NCBI GenBank assembly: GCA_023411215.1
Contig: JAEYOY010000065.1
Span: 1 to 64,000 of the forward strand
From: Bacillota bacterium
GTDB taxonomy: Bacteria > Bacillota > Clostridia > Lachnospirales > Lachnospiraceae
DNA length: 64,000 nucleotides
Direction: 5' to 3'
In this document: in pieces, positions 36,241 through 45,179 of the stretch
Layout: each line of letters starts with the position of its first letter
Numbering within the stretch: the stretch's first letter is position 1
Notes under the pieces: model-generated
Told to the model about the DNA's origin: nothing
Databases searched by the model: none
Seen by the model: the letters and a program-made list of their open reading frames with translations, nothing else
Program-made: the position numbers and the translations under genes

Positions 36241-36283
36241 TGTGATAAGAATCAAATTATTTTAAGGAAACCTTTGGTATAAT
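36241..36283 (+). promoter_or_regulatory. Ferredoxin promoter with Crp/Fnr-like site at -41.5
   Basis: The -10 is TGGTATAAT (extended type; hexamer 36278-36283) with no good -35. Instead TGTGA-TAAGAA-TCAAA (36241-36256) is centred 32.0 bp upstream of the -10 centre, i.e. at -41.5, the classic class II activator position. A second, weaker TCGAT-TTAA-ATCAA lies at 36224-36237. The window encodes a Crp/Fnr protein at 61959. Confidence 0.6.
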
Positions 36284-36408
36284 TTATTGAGTTCCAGTTC
36301 ATATTAATATAGTATGGCTACCCTTTGTGTAGTCTCTATCAAGTGCATTTTTCACACTTTGGTGACACAGACGAAATAAAAAGAATATATTATTGAAAGG
36401 AGCACAAC

Positions 36409-36600
36409 ATGAAAGCATCAGTTGACCAAGATGGCTGCATCAGCTGTGGTTTATGTATTGACGTATGTCCGGAGGTATTCAGTTACAATGAAAATGATGT
36501 TTCTCAGGCAATTGAGGGGGATATCCCTGAGAATTGTCTGGAGAGAGCGGAAGAAGCTCGAGACGGCTGTCCCGTTAGCGTTATTGATCTTAACAAATAG
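36409..36600 (+). CDS. Ferredoxin, single 4Fe-4S
   Basis: This 63-aa ferredoxin carries electrons between PFOR-type enzymes and acceptors. Cys10, Cys13 and Cys16 (CISCGLC) and Cys54 (GCPVSVI) are the likely cluster ligands; Cys20 and Cys43 could form the disulfide seen in single-cluster ferredoxins. GAAAGGAG precedes the ATG. It is strongly acidic, as expected. It probably has its own promoter (36241-36283). Confidence 0.93.
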   Translation: MKASVDQDGCISCGLCIDVCPEVFSYNENDVSQAIEGDIPENCLERAEEARDGCPVSVIDLNK

Positions 36601-36684
36601 ATGAGACTTTAGCATAATGGGTATTACCTAGGAATAATACTTTTCAAACAGAAGATTATTTGATATTCTTTATACAACGAAGCA

Positions 36685-36704
36685 TATCTTGTAGTCAAGA
36701 TATC
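36685..36704. promoter_or_regulatory. Perfect inverted repeat ahead of the GNAT gene
   Basis: ATATCTTG-TAGT-CAAGATAT has 8-bp arms. It sits inside a wider TAGCATAAT (36611) / ATTATGCTA (36707) pair. It lies 28 nt upstream of the GNAT start codon. It could be an operator or the 3' hairpin of the ferredoxin mRNA. Confidence 0.5.
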
Positions 36705-36731
36705 CGATTATGCTAGTGAAAGGATGATACA

Positions 36732-37007
36732 ATGGATTTTTTACAGGAGACAAATAAAATATATCTTAATGATGACAACAATCATATGATTGCTGTTGTA
36801 ACCTTTCCAAAGGTGCAGGAAGGAGTCGTTAATCTCGATCATACTTTTGTAGATCCTTCTCTCCGTGGCCAAGGAGTTGCAGGGAAGCTGATGGAGGCTG
36901 CTGTAGCTTATTTCCGCTCCAATAGCCTGAAAGTGAAACCCACCTGCAGTTATGCAGTGAAATGGTTTTCAGAGCATCCGGAATGCGAGGATGTATTATC
37001 GAGGTAA
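36732..37007 (+). CDS. Small GNAT-like N-acetyltransferase (YidJ type)
   Basis: This compact 91-aa Gcn5-related acetyltransferase has the acetyl-CoA motif DPSLRGQGVAGKLMEAAVAYF (beta4-alpha3) and the family C-terminus VKPTCSYAVKWFSEHPE. The N-terminal strands are very short, as in PF14542. The substrate is unknown. AAAGGATG precedes the ATG. The preceding ferredoxin gene is on the same strand, 131 nt upstream. Confidence 0.88.
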   Translation: MDFLQETNKIYLNDDNNHMIAVVTFPKVQEGVVNLDHTFVDPSLRGQGVAGKLMEAAVAYFRSNSLKVKPTCSYAVKWFSEHPECEDVLSR

Positions 37008-37025
37008 TCAAGGCTGTATATATTC

Positions 37026-37083
37026 GATGTATCATTCTAGGGACGGTTGCTGACAGTAATAGAATGCCTGTCAGCAACCTGTC
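37026..37083. repeat. Short hairpin copy sharing 31 bp with the 43454 foldback
   Basis: 37026-37056 is an exact reverse complement of 43738-43768 (31 of 31). GGTTGCTGACAG then pairs with CTGTCAGCAACC (37068-37079) across 11 nt. It could be an internally deleted relative of the larger element, now doubling as a 3' hairpin for the GNAT gene. Confidence 0.8.
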
Positions 37084-37222
37084 TCTGTTTGTTCTACTAT
37101 GGAACTAAGGCTACCAGATCTTCTTATTCCTTTTTATCTTTGTTTTTTCTATCTATGCTTTTGCGATTGTTAATCCCAACCGTATTATCTTAATGCTTTA
37201 TCCTTCTTATAAAGATGCTTCT

Positions 37223-40200
37223 TTATTCTATACTCTTCAATGATTCCACCATATCAATCTTCTTCAGCTTAAAGTACATTACAAAATTTACAAATGCCGA
37301 GAATAGAATCGTTAACAGGATACTGTAAACAAAGCTGCTCGGATCGATATTTCGTCCGAACATTACCAGATCAATCTCAACGGTAGTGATTACATATCGA
37401 TGCAGGAAAATACCTAAAATTACTCCGAATAATGCACCGATTATAGTTAATACAATATTTTCACGATAAACGTAAGCAGCCGTCTCTTTATTATAGAAGC
37501 CCAGAACCTTCAGTGTTGCCAGTTCTCTTCTACGTTCATTGATATTAATATTATTGAGGTTATATAGTACGACAAAGGCTAATGCCCCTGCGGAAATAAT
37601 CAATACCCAGACTACGATATTTAGGCTGACCAGGACATTGGATAAGAGATCCTGATAATAACTGGTATAAAACACTCCGGAGGCTGCCGACTGTTCCAGT
37701 AATGCATTACCGGTTGCCAGCTCCCCTTCCTGGTCCACTCCCGGCATTAGCATGAAGTATTCATTATATTCCGGTTCTTCATTAAATAGCTTCCTATAAA
37801 AATTCGGTGTCATATATACATAATGAGTCATATAATTCTCGGTAATACCGGTCACTGCTACCTGCACAGCTTCCTCATCCTTTGTAAGAGAAATCGTGTC
37901 ACCGGCCTTCACACCAAGCTTTTTCGCGATCTGCTCAGTAAGAAGAATCCCATTATCCTCAAGGACTAGCTTTTTATGCCCCACTCTTTCCCGGAGCACA
38001 ATATATTTCTCGAAAGCCGATACGTCTTCCGGAATATACATTGTGAGTTCTTTACTCACACCTTGAAAGCTGATTTCTACTGACCCAGTATCAACTCTAA
38101 GAGAATTCGCTATTCTCTCATTTTTTTCAATGGCTGCTTCTAATTCATCAACCTCATCCTCTTCTGCTTCTCCATCAACGGATACGGAAGCATCATAGAT
38201 CATAATTTCATCAAACTGTCTTGTATAGATTACAAAGATGGAATCCTTTAAGCCAAAACCCACCAGCAAAAGTGCCATACAACCGCCAATGCCGAAGACT
38301 GTCATAAAGAAACGCTTCTTATAACGCATCAGGTTACGAATGGTAGCTTTCCAGGTGAAGTTCAATCTATTCCACAACATAGGAAGACGCTCTACAAATA
38401 CTCTCTTCCCCGCCTTTGGCGCCTGAGGTCTCATCAGATTGGCAGGCTTTGCATGTAGCTCCTTATAACAGGAGAAGAAAGTCGCAAGCTCCACGCATAA
38501 CACAGCAAGAGCAGTTGCCATTCCGGCGTAATAGGTATTAAAGGGTGTGATGACCTCAGGAATATTGCTATACATAATCTTATATGCAGTGATAATGACA
38601 GTTGGAAGAATTTTAAGTCCAACCATAGCTCCAAACAAGCTTCCTCCCAGGGTAGCTAATAGAGCATAAAGAATATACTTCATTGCAATTGACAGCTTAG
38701 AATAACCCAGCGCTTTCAAAGTACCGATCAGGATTCGTTCCTCCTCGACCATTCTTGTCATCGTGGTCAGGCTGATTAGGGCAGCTACCAGGAAGAATAT
38801 AGCAGGAAATACTTCTCCGATTGCTCCAATTCGATCAGCATTTTGTTCGAATTCCACATATGCTTCTATGCTGCTGCGATCAAGTACATACCATTTTGGA
38901 ACCTCTAGCTTCGCTAACTCTGCTTCACCATTGGCAATTTCCTCCTCGGCATCTTTGATTTTTAGCTCCCCATCGATAAGGTTTTTTTCACCGTCTGCTA
39001 TTTTCTTCTTAGCCACAGCGATTTCTTTTTCACCATTTCTTATTTGAGTTTCACCATCCGCAATCTCAGCCTCCGCTTTGGCTATTTCCTTCTCACCGTC
39101 TTTCATTTTGGCTTCAGCAGCGATAATCTCCACCTCACCATCGTGTATACGGGCATCTGCCTTCCTAAATTCCTCTAGCCCTTCTTGATAAGCAGCCTCC
39201 AGCTTTGCCTTCGCTGCTGCAAGCTCTGCTTCGTTTAATCCGGCATAAGGGAGCTGTATTAACTTAGTTTGATATTCTTCTTCTGCCGAAGCCTTGGCCG
39301 CTGCAAGCTTCGCCTTCTGTTCCTTAAGCTCCTCCTTCGAGGACTCCAGCTTGATTTTAGATGTATCGATTTCTTTCTTGGAAGCCTCGAGCTTCTTTTT
39401 TGCTTCCTCTATTTCCTTTTTTGAATTATCCAGTTTGGTTTCATTATCCAGTATTTTTTCTTTAGAATCCGCAAGTTCCTTCTTGGAAGTCTCAAGCTTC
39501 TTAACCGAATCTGCAAGCTCTTTTTTTGCAGCCAAGATATCTTCATGGGCAGGATTATATAAGTCTTCATAGCGAATCTGACATCTAGCTCCTGCTATCT
39601 CCTCGATATGATCCACTACCTGTTCAACATGATTATCATATTCATCTGTATAGGCGGTCATCTCCAGAGCATTTTCTACTGATACATATACTGTTGTATA
39701 GGCCTCCTGCTGAAACACCTCAGGACGAATTACCACAAAGCTGTTAACATCACCACTGCCTATGCTGGAGCTGCCACGTTGAAAGGATAAATAATAAGAG
39801 GTAGAACCGATACCTACAATAGTAAATTCACTTACCTTCAGAGTATCCGAGATATCCTCCTTGGTTCCGGAGGTAACACTTATCTTATCACCGAGCTTAT
39901 AACCGGTAGACGTAACAAAAAAATTATCCACCAGTATTTCAGACTCCGTAAGGGGCATTCGACCCTCGGATATGATTATTTTATTCAGCTTTTCGGTTGC
40001 GGATAACACCTGTAGTACAAGCTCATTTCCGTCTACATCACATACTACATGTGTAGAGTATGAGGGCTCAACCTCTTTAACCCCCTCAACCTCAGCAATT
40101 GCTTTAACATCCTCCTCCGTCAGACCCAGTGTACTAATAACACGGATATCCATCAGATTACTAAGATCAAAATAGTTATCCGCGGTTAATCGCATATCCG

Positions 40201-40327
40201 GATTCGTCGCCCTAAGTCCTGCAAAAAAGGCTACTCCTAATGCAACAATTAAAAAAATGGAGAGAAAGCGATTCAGACTTGTTCTGATCTCCATATAAAA
40301 ATCCTTTCGCAATGCCCTTTTTCTCAT
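37223..40327 (-). CDS. FtsX/MacB-like ABC transporter permease with long coiled coil
   Basis: This 1034-aa membrane protein has two FtsX domains: the first around 493-640 (EVFPAIFFLVAALISLTTMTRMVEEE...) and the second near the C-terminus (IISAGALAFVVLYNLNNININERRRELATLKVLGF). The N-terminal TM helix is followed by a MacB-like periplasmic core, then a ~210-residue coiled coil (about 265-475) of Lys/Glu heptads: first KKELADSKEKI-type, then DGEKEI-type repeats. It overlaps none of its neighbours; the partner ATPase follows upstream. Such systems export peptides or lipids or act mechanically; the substrate is unknown. Confidence 0.88.
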   Translation of the reverse strand: MRKRALRKDFYMEIRTSLNRFLSIFLIVALGVAFFAGLRATNPDMRLTADNYFDLSNLMDIRVISTLGLTEEDVKAIAEVEGVKEVEPSYSTHVVCDVDGNELVLQVLSATEKLNKIIISEGRMPLTESEILVDNFFVTSTGYKLGDKISVTSGTKEDISDTLKVSEFTIVGIGSTSYYLSFQRGSSSIGSGDVNSFVVIRPEVFQQEAYTTVYVSVENALEMTAYTDEYDNHVEQVVDHIEEIAGARCQIRYEDLYNPAHEDILAAKKELADSVKKLETSKKELADSKEKILDNETKLDNSKKEIEEAKKKLEASKKEIDTSKIKLESSKEELKEQKAKLAAAKASAEEEYQTKLIQLPYAGLNEAELAAAKAKLEAAYQEGLEEFRKADARIHDGEVEIIAAEAKMKDGEKEIAKAEAEIADGETQIRNGEKEIAVAKKKIADGEKNLIDGELKIKDAEEEIANGEAELAKLEVPKWYVLDRSSIEAYVEFEQNADRIGAIGEVFPAIFFLVAALISLTTMTRMVEEERILIGTLKALGYSKLSIAMKYILYALLATLGGSLFGAMVGLKILPTVIITAYKIMYSNIPEVITPFNTYYAGMATALAVLCVELATFFSCYKELHAKPANLMRPQAPKAGKRVFVERLPMLWNRLNFTWKATIRNLMRYKKRFFMTVFGIGGCMALLLVGFGLKDSIFVIYTRQFDEIMIYDASVSVDGEAEEDEVDELEAAIEKNERIANSLRVDTGSVEISFQGVSKELTMYIPEDVSAFEKYIVLRERVGHKKLVLEDNGILLTEQIAKKLGVKAGDTISLTKDEEAVQVAVTGITENYMTHYVYMTPNFYRKLFNEEPEYNEYFMLMPGVDQEGELATGNALLEQSAASGVFYTSYYQDLLSNVLVSLNIVVWVLIISAGALAFVVLYNLNNININERRRELATLKVLGFYNKETAAYVYRENIVLTIIGALFGVILGIFLHRYVITTVEIDLVMFGRNIDPSSFVYSILLTILFSAFVNFVMYFKLKKIDMVESLKSIE

Positions 40328-40414
40328 CTAAATCACTCCTCCATACAGTTCTTATCTGAAGCCATCTACTTATTTCCTAACAAATGCATAATGCACAGCA
40401 TAACCTAAAATACC

Positions 40415-40492
40415 TTCCCTTTGAATAAGTTTGCGCCGAGGATTACGCAGGCACAAACTTGGAAGTGTGAAAATCGCCTTTTATTTTCACAC
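40415..40492 (-). repeat. Stop-codon-linked foldback repeat (copy at the ABC ATPase 3' end)
   Basis: On the minus strand the ATPase stop TAG continues as TGTGAAAAT-AAAAGGCG-ATTTTCACAC, then CTTCCAAGTTTGTGCC...GGCGCAAACTT and ends CAAAGGGAAGGTAT. The same order (TGTGAAAA hairpin, GTTTGTGCC...GGCACAAAC, CAAAGGGCAGGTAT) follows the spoIIP stop at 2788; a truncated version follows 53177. Confidence 0.8.
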
Positions 40493-41196
40493 TACCATTC
40501 AATGGTATCTACCGATATTGGATTATCATTCTGAGTGATCTGCGTTACTTTACCATTTTTGATTTTAATCACCCGATCGGCCATCGGTGTTAATGCGGAA
40601 TTATGGGTAATGACAATAACGGTCATATTACGCTCCCTACAGGTATCCTGAAGCAGTTTTAGAATGGACTTACCAGTCATATAATCCAATGCACCCGTCG
40701 GCTCGTCACATAATAAAAGCTTAGGGTTCTTGGCCAGAGCCCTTGCAATGGCAACACGCTGCTGCTCACCTCCGGAGAGCTGCGCGGGAAAATTATTAAT
40801 CCGCTCTTCAAGACCCACCTCGCATAAGACCTGCTCCGCCTCCAGCGGCTCTTTACAAATCTGGGAGGCAAGTTCAACATTCTCCTTTGCCGTCAGGTTT
40901 TGAACCAGATTATAAAACTGGAACACAAAACCGATCTCATCTCTTCTATATTTGGTTAATTGCTTTTCCGAATAGTTAGCGATATTATTACCAGCTACAT
41001 ATACAGTGCCCTCTGACGAAGTATCCATGCCGCCTAAAATATTAAGAACCGTAGTCTTACCTGCACCGCTGGGCCCAACTATTATCACGAATTCTCCTTC
41101 TGTTATTGTAAAATCTATCCCATCTAACGCATGTATGGATACCTCACCCATCTGATACGTTTTTCTTACCTGTTCAAGTTTTATAAAATCCCTCAT
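40492..41196 (-). CDS. ABC transporter ATPase (MacB/LolD type)
   Basis: This 234-aa ATPase powers the FtsX-like permease just downstream. Walker A is GPSGAGKTT, the signature LSGGEQQRVAIARAL, Walker B LLLCDEPTGALD, and the H-loop VITHN. GGAGG precedes the ATG. A 165-nt gap containing a repeat separates it from the permease, but strand and order suggest one operon. The promoter and possible operators are at 41215-41306. Confidence 0.93.
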   Translation of the reverse strand: MRDFIKLEQVRKTYQMGEVSIHALDGIDFTITEGEFVIIVGPSGAGKTTVLNILGGMDTSSEGTVYVAGNNIANYSEKQLTKYRRDEIGFVFQFYNLVQNLTAKENVELASQICKEPLEAEQVLCEVGLEERINNFPAQLSGGEQQRVAIARALAKNPKLLLCDEPTGALDYMTGKSILKLLQDTCRERNMTVIVITHNSALTPMADRVIKIKNGKVTQITQNDNPISVDTIEW

Positions 41197-41214
41197 ATGA
41201 TGACCTCCACAAGC

Positions 41215-41306
41215 TTCTGTCAGGCTGACAGAATTGTAATCTCTTCCTAATTCTTATCTACTTAAACACCTATTTTATCCTGACCGACTAACATATACAA
41301 GTCGGG
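41215..41306 (-). promoter_or_regulatory. ABC operon promoter with two operator-like palindromes
   Basis: TTGTAT (41295-41300) and TAAAAT (41272-41277) are exactly 17 bp apart. The inverted pair CCGACT / AGTCGG (41283-41306) straddles the -35, and TTCTGTCAG-G-CTGACAGAA (41215-41233) is a perfect palindrome between promoter and start codon. Repressor binding at one or both is likely; no regulator gene lies next to the operon. Confidence 0.6.
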
Positions 41307-41420
41307 AAATCTAAATTTATTATAAATATTTTATAATTATATTTTCCTTCGTTTCAACCAATCCTAACATTACTAAATTATATTTATGTTATAGGTAAAT
41401 TATCATGGAGGAATTATTAT

Positions 41421-42131
41421 ATGGATTATATAAAGATTGCTTTGTCCGCTATTGGTACAATGATTGCCTTATTCATCTTTACAAAAATCATGGGAAACAG
41501 AGAAATGTCGCAACTTAGTATGTTTGATTATGTCAGCAGTGTTACCATTGGTTCCATCGCCGGGGAGATGGCTGTGATGTCAACGGACAGCTTCTGGAAG
41601 CCCTTTGTGGCAATGGCTGTTTTTGCTGTTTTTTCAATGCTGATTTCCTATTCAACCTGTAAATCAATAAAACTACGCCGTTTCTTCGAAGGACATGCTC
41701 TCCTACTGTTTCAGAATGGTCAAATCTATGAAAAGAATCTACTGAAGGCTAAGCTGGATATCGATGAGCTACTTGCTTCCTGTCGCCTTGAAGGTTATTT
41801 CAACTTGGACGAAGTACAGACCGTATATCTGGAATCCAATGGTACGGTCAGTATCCTACCGAAGGCAATCCATCGACCGCTTACTCCTTTGGATTTAAAT
41901 CTTACACCGGAGCAGAATATGCCAATGGCTAATGTCATCATCGATGGGAAGATATTCTATGATAATCTTAAAAGTACGGGTAAAAATGAGTCCTGGCTGC
42001 GAAATCAACTTCAGCAAAATGGAATTAAAGATATCCAGGAAGTCATTCTCGCAACCTTTGATTATAGTAAGAATTCAGTAAACTTCTATCTGAAGTTCCA
42101 TCGAAAAATGACCAGAGACATTTTTGAATAG
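41421..42131 (+). CDS. DUF421 (YetF-like) membrane protein
   Basis: This 236-aa protein has three N-terminal transmembrane helices (about 5-80) and a cytoplasmic YetF-type domain. Family segments are KIMGNREMSQLSMFDYVSSVTIGSIAGEMA and NGQIYEKNLLKAKLDIDELL. DUF421 proteins are frequent in spore-formers; several are spore-membrane proteins, and some are germination-linked, but the activity here is unknown. GGAGG precedes the ATG. The next gene, an M23 peptidase, follows after 63 nt on the same strand. Confidence 0.88.
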   Translation: MDYIKIALSAIGTMIALFIFTKIMGNREMSQLSMFDYVSSVTIGSIAGEMAVMSTDSFWKPFVAMAVFAVFSMLISYSTCKSIKLRRFFEGHALLLFQNGQIYEKNLLKAKLDIDELLASCRLEGYFNLDEVQTVYLESNGTVSILPKAIHRPLTPLDLNLTPEQNMPMANVIIDGKIFYDNLKSTGKNESWLRNQLQQNGIKDIQEVILATFDYSKNSVNFYLKFHRKMTRDIFE

Positions 42132-42194
42132 GAATAGTTGCCTGACGGACAACATAAAATGTTACAAGTGCGAAATATGAGGAAGTAAACTATC

Positions 42195-43301
42195 ATGGTC
42201 CGTCCGATTAAGACAAAACATATTATTCTTGCAGAAACAATCATTTTTCTGCTGTTATTATCATTAAATCTATTCAACTATTCCGAACGTGATACCGCAA
42301 TCTATGTATCAACGGATGCAAGCGGAAAGGATTATATAAAATGGGTCAATTTTGATATATCCAGTAGAGCCTTGGAGGATGCATATGAATATGATATTAA
42401 ATCTCAAGGAAAAGACATCAAGATAAACTGGATCGAGCTTCTTGCTATTCTGGGGCAAAAGTATGGAGGCGATTTTTCAAAATATAAAGAAAAGCATATG
42501 GCTGAAATCGTAGAAAAGCTGAATAGCAAGGAAGAAACCATAGAGTCGTTGACCGATGACATGAAATATTATAAATATTATTATGAAGCCTATGAAGCAG
42601 TACTTGGCGGAATGGTCGGAACCTATAAGGTTGAAGTGGCAGATGATACAGCTCCCGGAGGAAAGTCATGGGAGGAGCGGTATGGACTCAAAGCTTTTCT
42701 GCCGATTGCGAAAAATTATCCCTTCAGCCATTTTGATGATTTTGGTGTATCCCGCAGCTATGGCTTTCGAAGAAAGCATCTTGGGCATGATATGATGGGT
42801 CAGGTAGGCACACCGGTTATTGCTGTTGAATCCGGATATGTGGAAGCACTCGGATGGAACCAATACGGTGGCTGGCGTATCGGTATCCGAAGCTTTGATA
42901 AGAAACGGTATTACTACTATGCGCATCTTCGCCAGAACTTCCCCTATAATAAAGAGCTTAAGGAAGGAAGCATCGTTCAAGCCGGTGATGTAATCGGATA
43001 TCTTGGCAGAACCGGGTACAGCAGTAATGAAAATGCGAATAACATTCGTACTCCTCATCTGCATTTTGGCATGCAGCTGATCTTTGATGAAGCCCAAAAG
43101 GAATGCAATAGCGAGATATGGATTGATTGTTATGATATCATTCAATTCCTATATCATAATCGCTGCGAGACGATTAAAAATCAGGAAACCAAGGAATATC
43201 ACCGCGTTTATAAATTTGTCGATCCCATCGCACAGCACTACATCAATCACAGTATCTATAAATATGAAGACAATGAATTTAATATAGATATATATGAATA
43301 G
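42195..43301 (+). CDS. M23 (LytM) family metallopeptidase
   Basis: This membrane-anchored peptidase (368 aa) has an N-terminal helix (IILAETIIFLLLLSLNLF). A soluble stalk follows, then an M23 domain with the zinc motif HLGHDMMG, YYYAHL and HLHFGMQ. It is predicted to cleave peptidoglycan peptide bridges on the outer face; its place after the DUF421 gene and before a gerK cluster hints at a spore or wall role (inference). AGGAAG precedes the ATG. Confidence 0.87.
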   Translation: MVRPIKTKHIILAETIIFLLLLSLNLFNYSERDTAIYVSTDASGKDYIKWVNFDISSRALEDAYEYDIKSQGKDIKINWIELLAILGQKYGGDFSKYKEKHMAEIVEKLNSKEETIESLTDDMKYYKYYYEAYEAVLGGMVGTYKVEVADDTAPGGKSWEERYGLKAFLPIAKNYPFSHFDDFGVSRSYGFRRKHLGHDMMGQVGTPVIAVESGYVEALGWNQYGGWRIGIRSFDKKRYYYYAHLRQNFPYNKELKEGSIVQAGDVIGYLGRTGYSSNENANNIRTPHLHFGMQLIFDEAQKECNSEIWIDCYDIIQFLYHNRCETIKNQETKEYHRVYKFVDPIAQHYINHSIYKYEDNEFNIDIYE

Positions 43302-43307
43302 TAAAAG

Positions 43308-43358
43308 AAAAGAATCGAAAAGTGTCTGCTATGCAGAGAATTTTCCGTTTCTTTTCCA
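43308..43358 (+). terminator. Terminator-like hairpin after the M23 gene
   Basis: GAAAAGAATCGAAAA pairs with TTTTCCGTTTCTTTTC with two mismatches around a 19-nt loop, starting 7 nt after the stop. Confidence 0.65.
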
Positions 43359-43453
43359 TTGTCATTAGCCAGCCATGGCAAGAGTGTCATTAAAAATATT
43401 GAATATAATGTAATCAGGTATCCTCAATATCTTAGTAAATCAGAAGAAACACA

Positions 43454-43768
43454 GGTTGCTGATCGAAAGAACAGTGATGGGATGTGCTTTTGAAAGTATT
43501 TGCAGTTTACGTGCAATTCTTAGGTCACTGAGGGAGCGATGAGATCAGACGTGCGATAATTCGCACGAGCGCAAATGTCTGACGAAAGGAATAAAGCGGA
43601 AAGCTACTGTGTAGGTTTTCGCTTTATTCCTTGAGGAGTTTTTGCGCGTTCTGATTGCACCAAGTGAACGAAGGGACCTTAGAAATGCTAGTAAACTGCA
43701 ACCGGCTTTTCAAAAGGGCATTCCATTACTGAGAATTCTGTCAGCAACCGTCCCTAGAATGATACATC
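43454..43768. repeat. 315-bp nested foldback element
   Basis: Imperfect arms of about 75 bp (43454-43532 and 43675-43752; roughly three quarters identical when folded) enclose smaller stems: GTGCG / CGCAC at 43551, CAGAC / GTCTG around it, and a central 20-bp hairpin GGAATAAAGCG.../CGCTTTATTCC (43588-43630) with a 3-nt loop. The right 31 bp recur exactly at 37026. No open frame is present. It could be a MITE-like element or a structured RNA. Confidence 0.85.
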
Positions 43769-43777
43769 AATGATTCA

Positions 43778-44890
43778 TTAGTATTGCTTCTTGACATTGC
43801 TTTTTATTCTTTTCCTCATTACGAGACAAAGAAATGCTAGAAGCAGAGGGATAACATATTCAAAAATCAGGTTCAAATTCACAAGCACTACCCGATATAG
43901 GAAATTAAATTCGAACTGGGTACTGCTTAAAAAGTAGGTTAAATAAAAGATAATAATTGCTATAGGCAGGTACAGGACCTCACACTCTGTAAGTCCGAAC
44001 AGCCATTCAAAACAGCGAAGCAACAGCACCACGAAGATAGCGATGGCAATATAATCAGAAAGAATGCAGATTAAGGTTACCAGCACCTCAAAGCGCTCAA
44101 ATATATTGAAGAAGGAAATACTCTTGACCGTGATATAGAACGGAAAAGGCAAATTTGCTGTCAGGCTAGTACCTGATATCCCAAAGGTTAAGAAAGTTAA
44201 GATAAAAGCAAGACAGGAAAAAGCAAATACGCCGAACCACAGCTTACGAAACTGTGATTTCGTTATGGATATTCCAAATTTATCCGCAAAAAACAGAGCG
44301 ATTATAATATTACCTCCTACGGCTACCACATGCTTGGCAGCCAATGCTGTCTGAAGGAGATTTACTGTTGATACCGGCACCAAATAATCTGTTCTGAGTC
44401 TCGAGACTGCACATAGGAACAGAATTGCAAACAGGATCAATATTGTACTCAGCGTCAGCTCTGAAAAGCGGAATATTGTCTTAATCCCTCGTAGCAATGC
44501 ATAAAAAACCAAAACAATCATTACGGTCATAAAGAAATCCGATCTGGTTCTCGGCATAAGGGTGAATTCTAAGGTTAGGCTATAACTAGTTACCTTTGCA
44601 GTTGTGAATAAGAACAACCAAATCATATACGCCAGTATGATAATCTTAGAAAAGAAGGCGCCCATGAGCTGTACCATTATTTCAAAGAAATTCAAGCCAG
44701 GAAACGATTTTATCAAAAAAATGATTATGGCTGTTAGAGGTACGGTTGCTATAATTGATATAATCGGACTTAGGTATCCGCTTCTGCCTGCTTCCAGAGC
44801 AAGTGCCTGAGGAACCTGCCTCAGCACCGTTGAGATGGAGATAAACAGATACATGAATATTATTTGCCGTAATGTTACTTCACGGTTCAA
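43778..44890 (-). CDS. Spore germination receptor B subunit (GerKB-like)
   Basis: This is the APC-superfamily membrane subunit of a germinant receptor in the spore inner membrane. About ten helices fill its 370 aa; the N-terminus NREVTLRQIIFMYLF and PQALALEAGRSGYLSPIIS are family-typical. The TTG at 44890 follows GAGGTGA at ideal spacing and is favoured; a GTG at 44899 is an alternative. It starts about 10 nt after the small gene ahead, so they are coupled. Confidence 0.9.
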   Translation of the reverse strand: MNREVTLRQIIFMYLFISISTVLRQVPQALALEAGRSGYLSPIISIIATVPLTAIIIFLIKSFPGLNFFEIMVQLMGAFFSKIIILAYMIWLFLFTTAKVTSYSLTLEFTLMPRTRSDFFMTVMIVLVFYALLRGIKTIFRFSELTLSTILILFAILFLCAVSRLRTDYLVPVSTVNLLQTALAAKHVVAVGGNIIIALFFADKFGISITKSQFRKLWFGVFAFSCLAFILTFLTFGISGTSLTANLPFPFYITVKSISFFNIFERFEVLVTLICILSDYIAIAIFVVLLLRCFEWLFGLTECEVLYLPIAIIIFYLTYFLSSTQFEFNFLYRVVLVNLNLIFEYVIPLLLAFLCLVMRKRIKSNVKKQY

Positions 44891-44900
44891 GTCTCTCACC

Positions 44901-45089
44901 TCATTCCATATATTTTTCCATCATCAAGGTAATGCTTGGCAGGTACGGATTAATCAGATAGATAATCCCCATAGTCATACCAATGATGGATAACAATAAA
45001 TAAAGAACCAGATTCTTTTTAGATCGCAAGAGCTTATCTCGCTGTTTGATCAATGTAAAGATTATGGTGAAACCAAATATATAGATCAT
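44901..45089 (-). CDS. Small two-helix protein inside the gerK cluster
   Basis: The 62-aa product has two transmembrane helices (MIYIFGFTIIFTLI and NLVLYLLLSIIGMTMGIIYLI) separated by KQRDKLLRSKKN. Small membrane proteins (GerD-like or 'D' subunits) occur in several ger operons and tune receptor function; a similar role is inferred. The ATG at 45089 has AAAGGT 9 nt upstream; an ATG nine bases earlier abuts the site. It ends 10 nt before the B subunit start. Confidence 0.7.
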   Translation of the reverse strand: MIYIFGFTIIFTLIKQRDKLLRSKKNLVLYLLLSIIGMTMGIIYLINPYLPSITLMMEKYME

Positions 45090-45179
45090 AATAACCATAC
45101 CTTTCTAATAACCTACAAACATATATGCCAAATGTTTCATTCCAATCCCGTCTTAACAATAAATTTAAGATGAAGCGAT

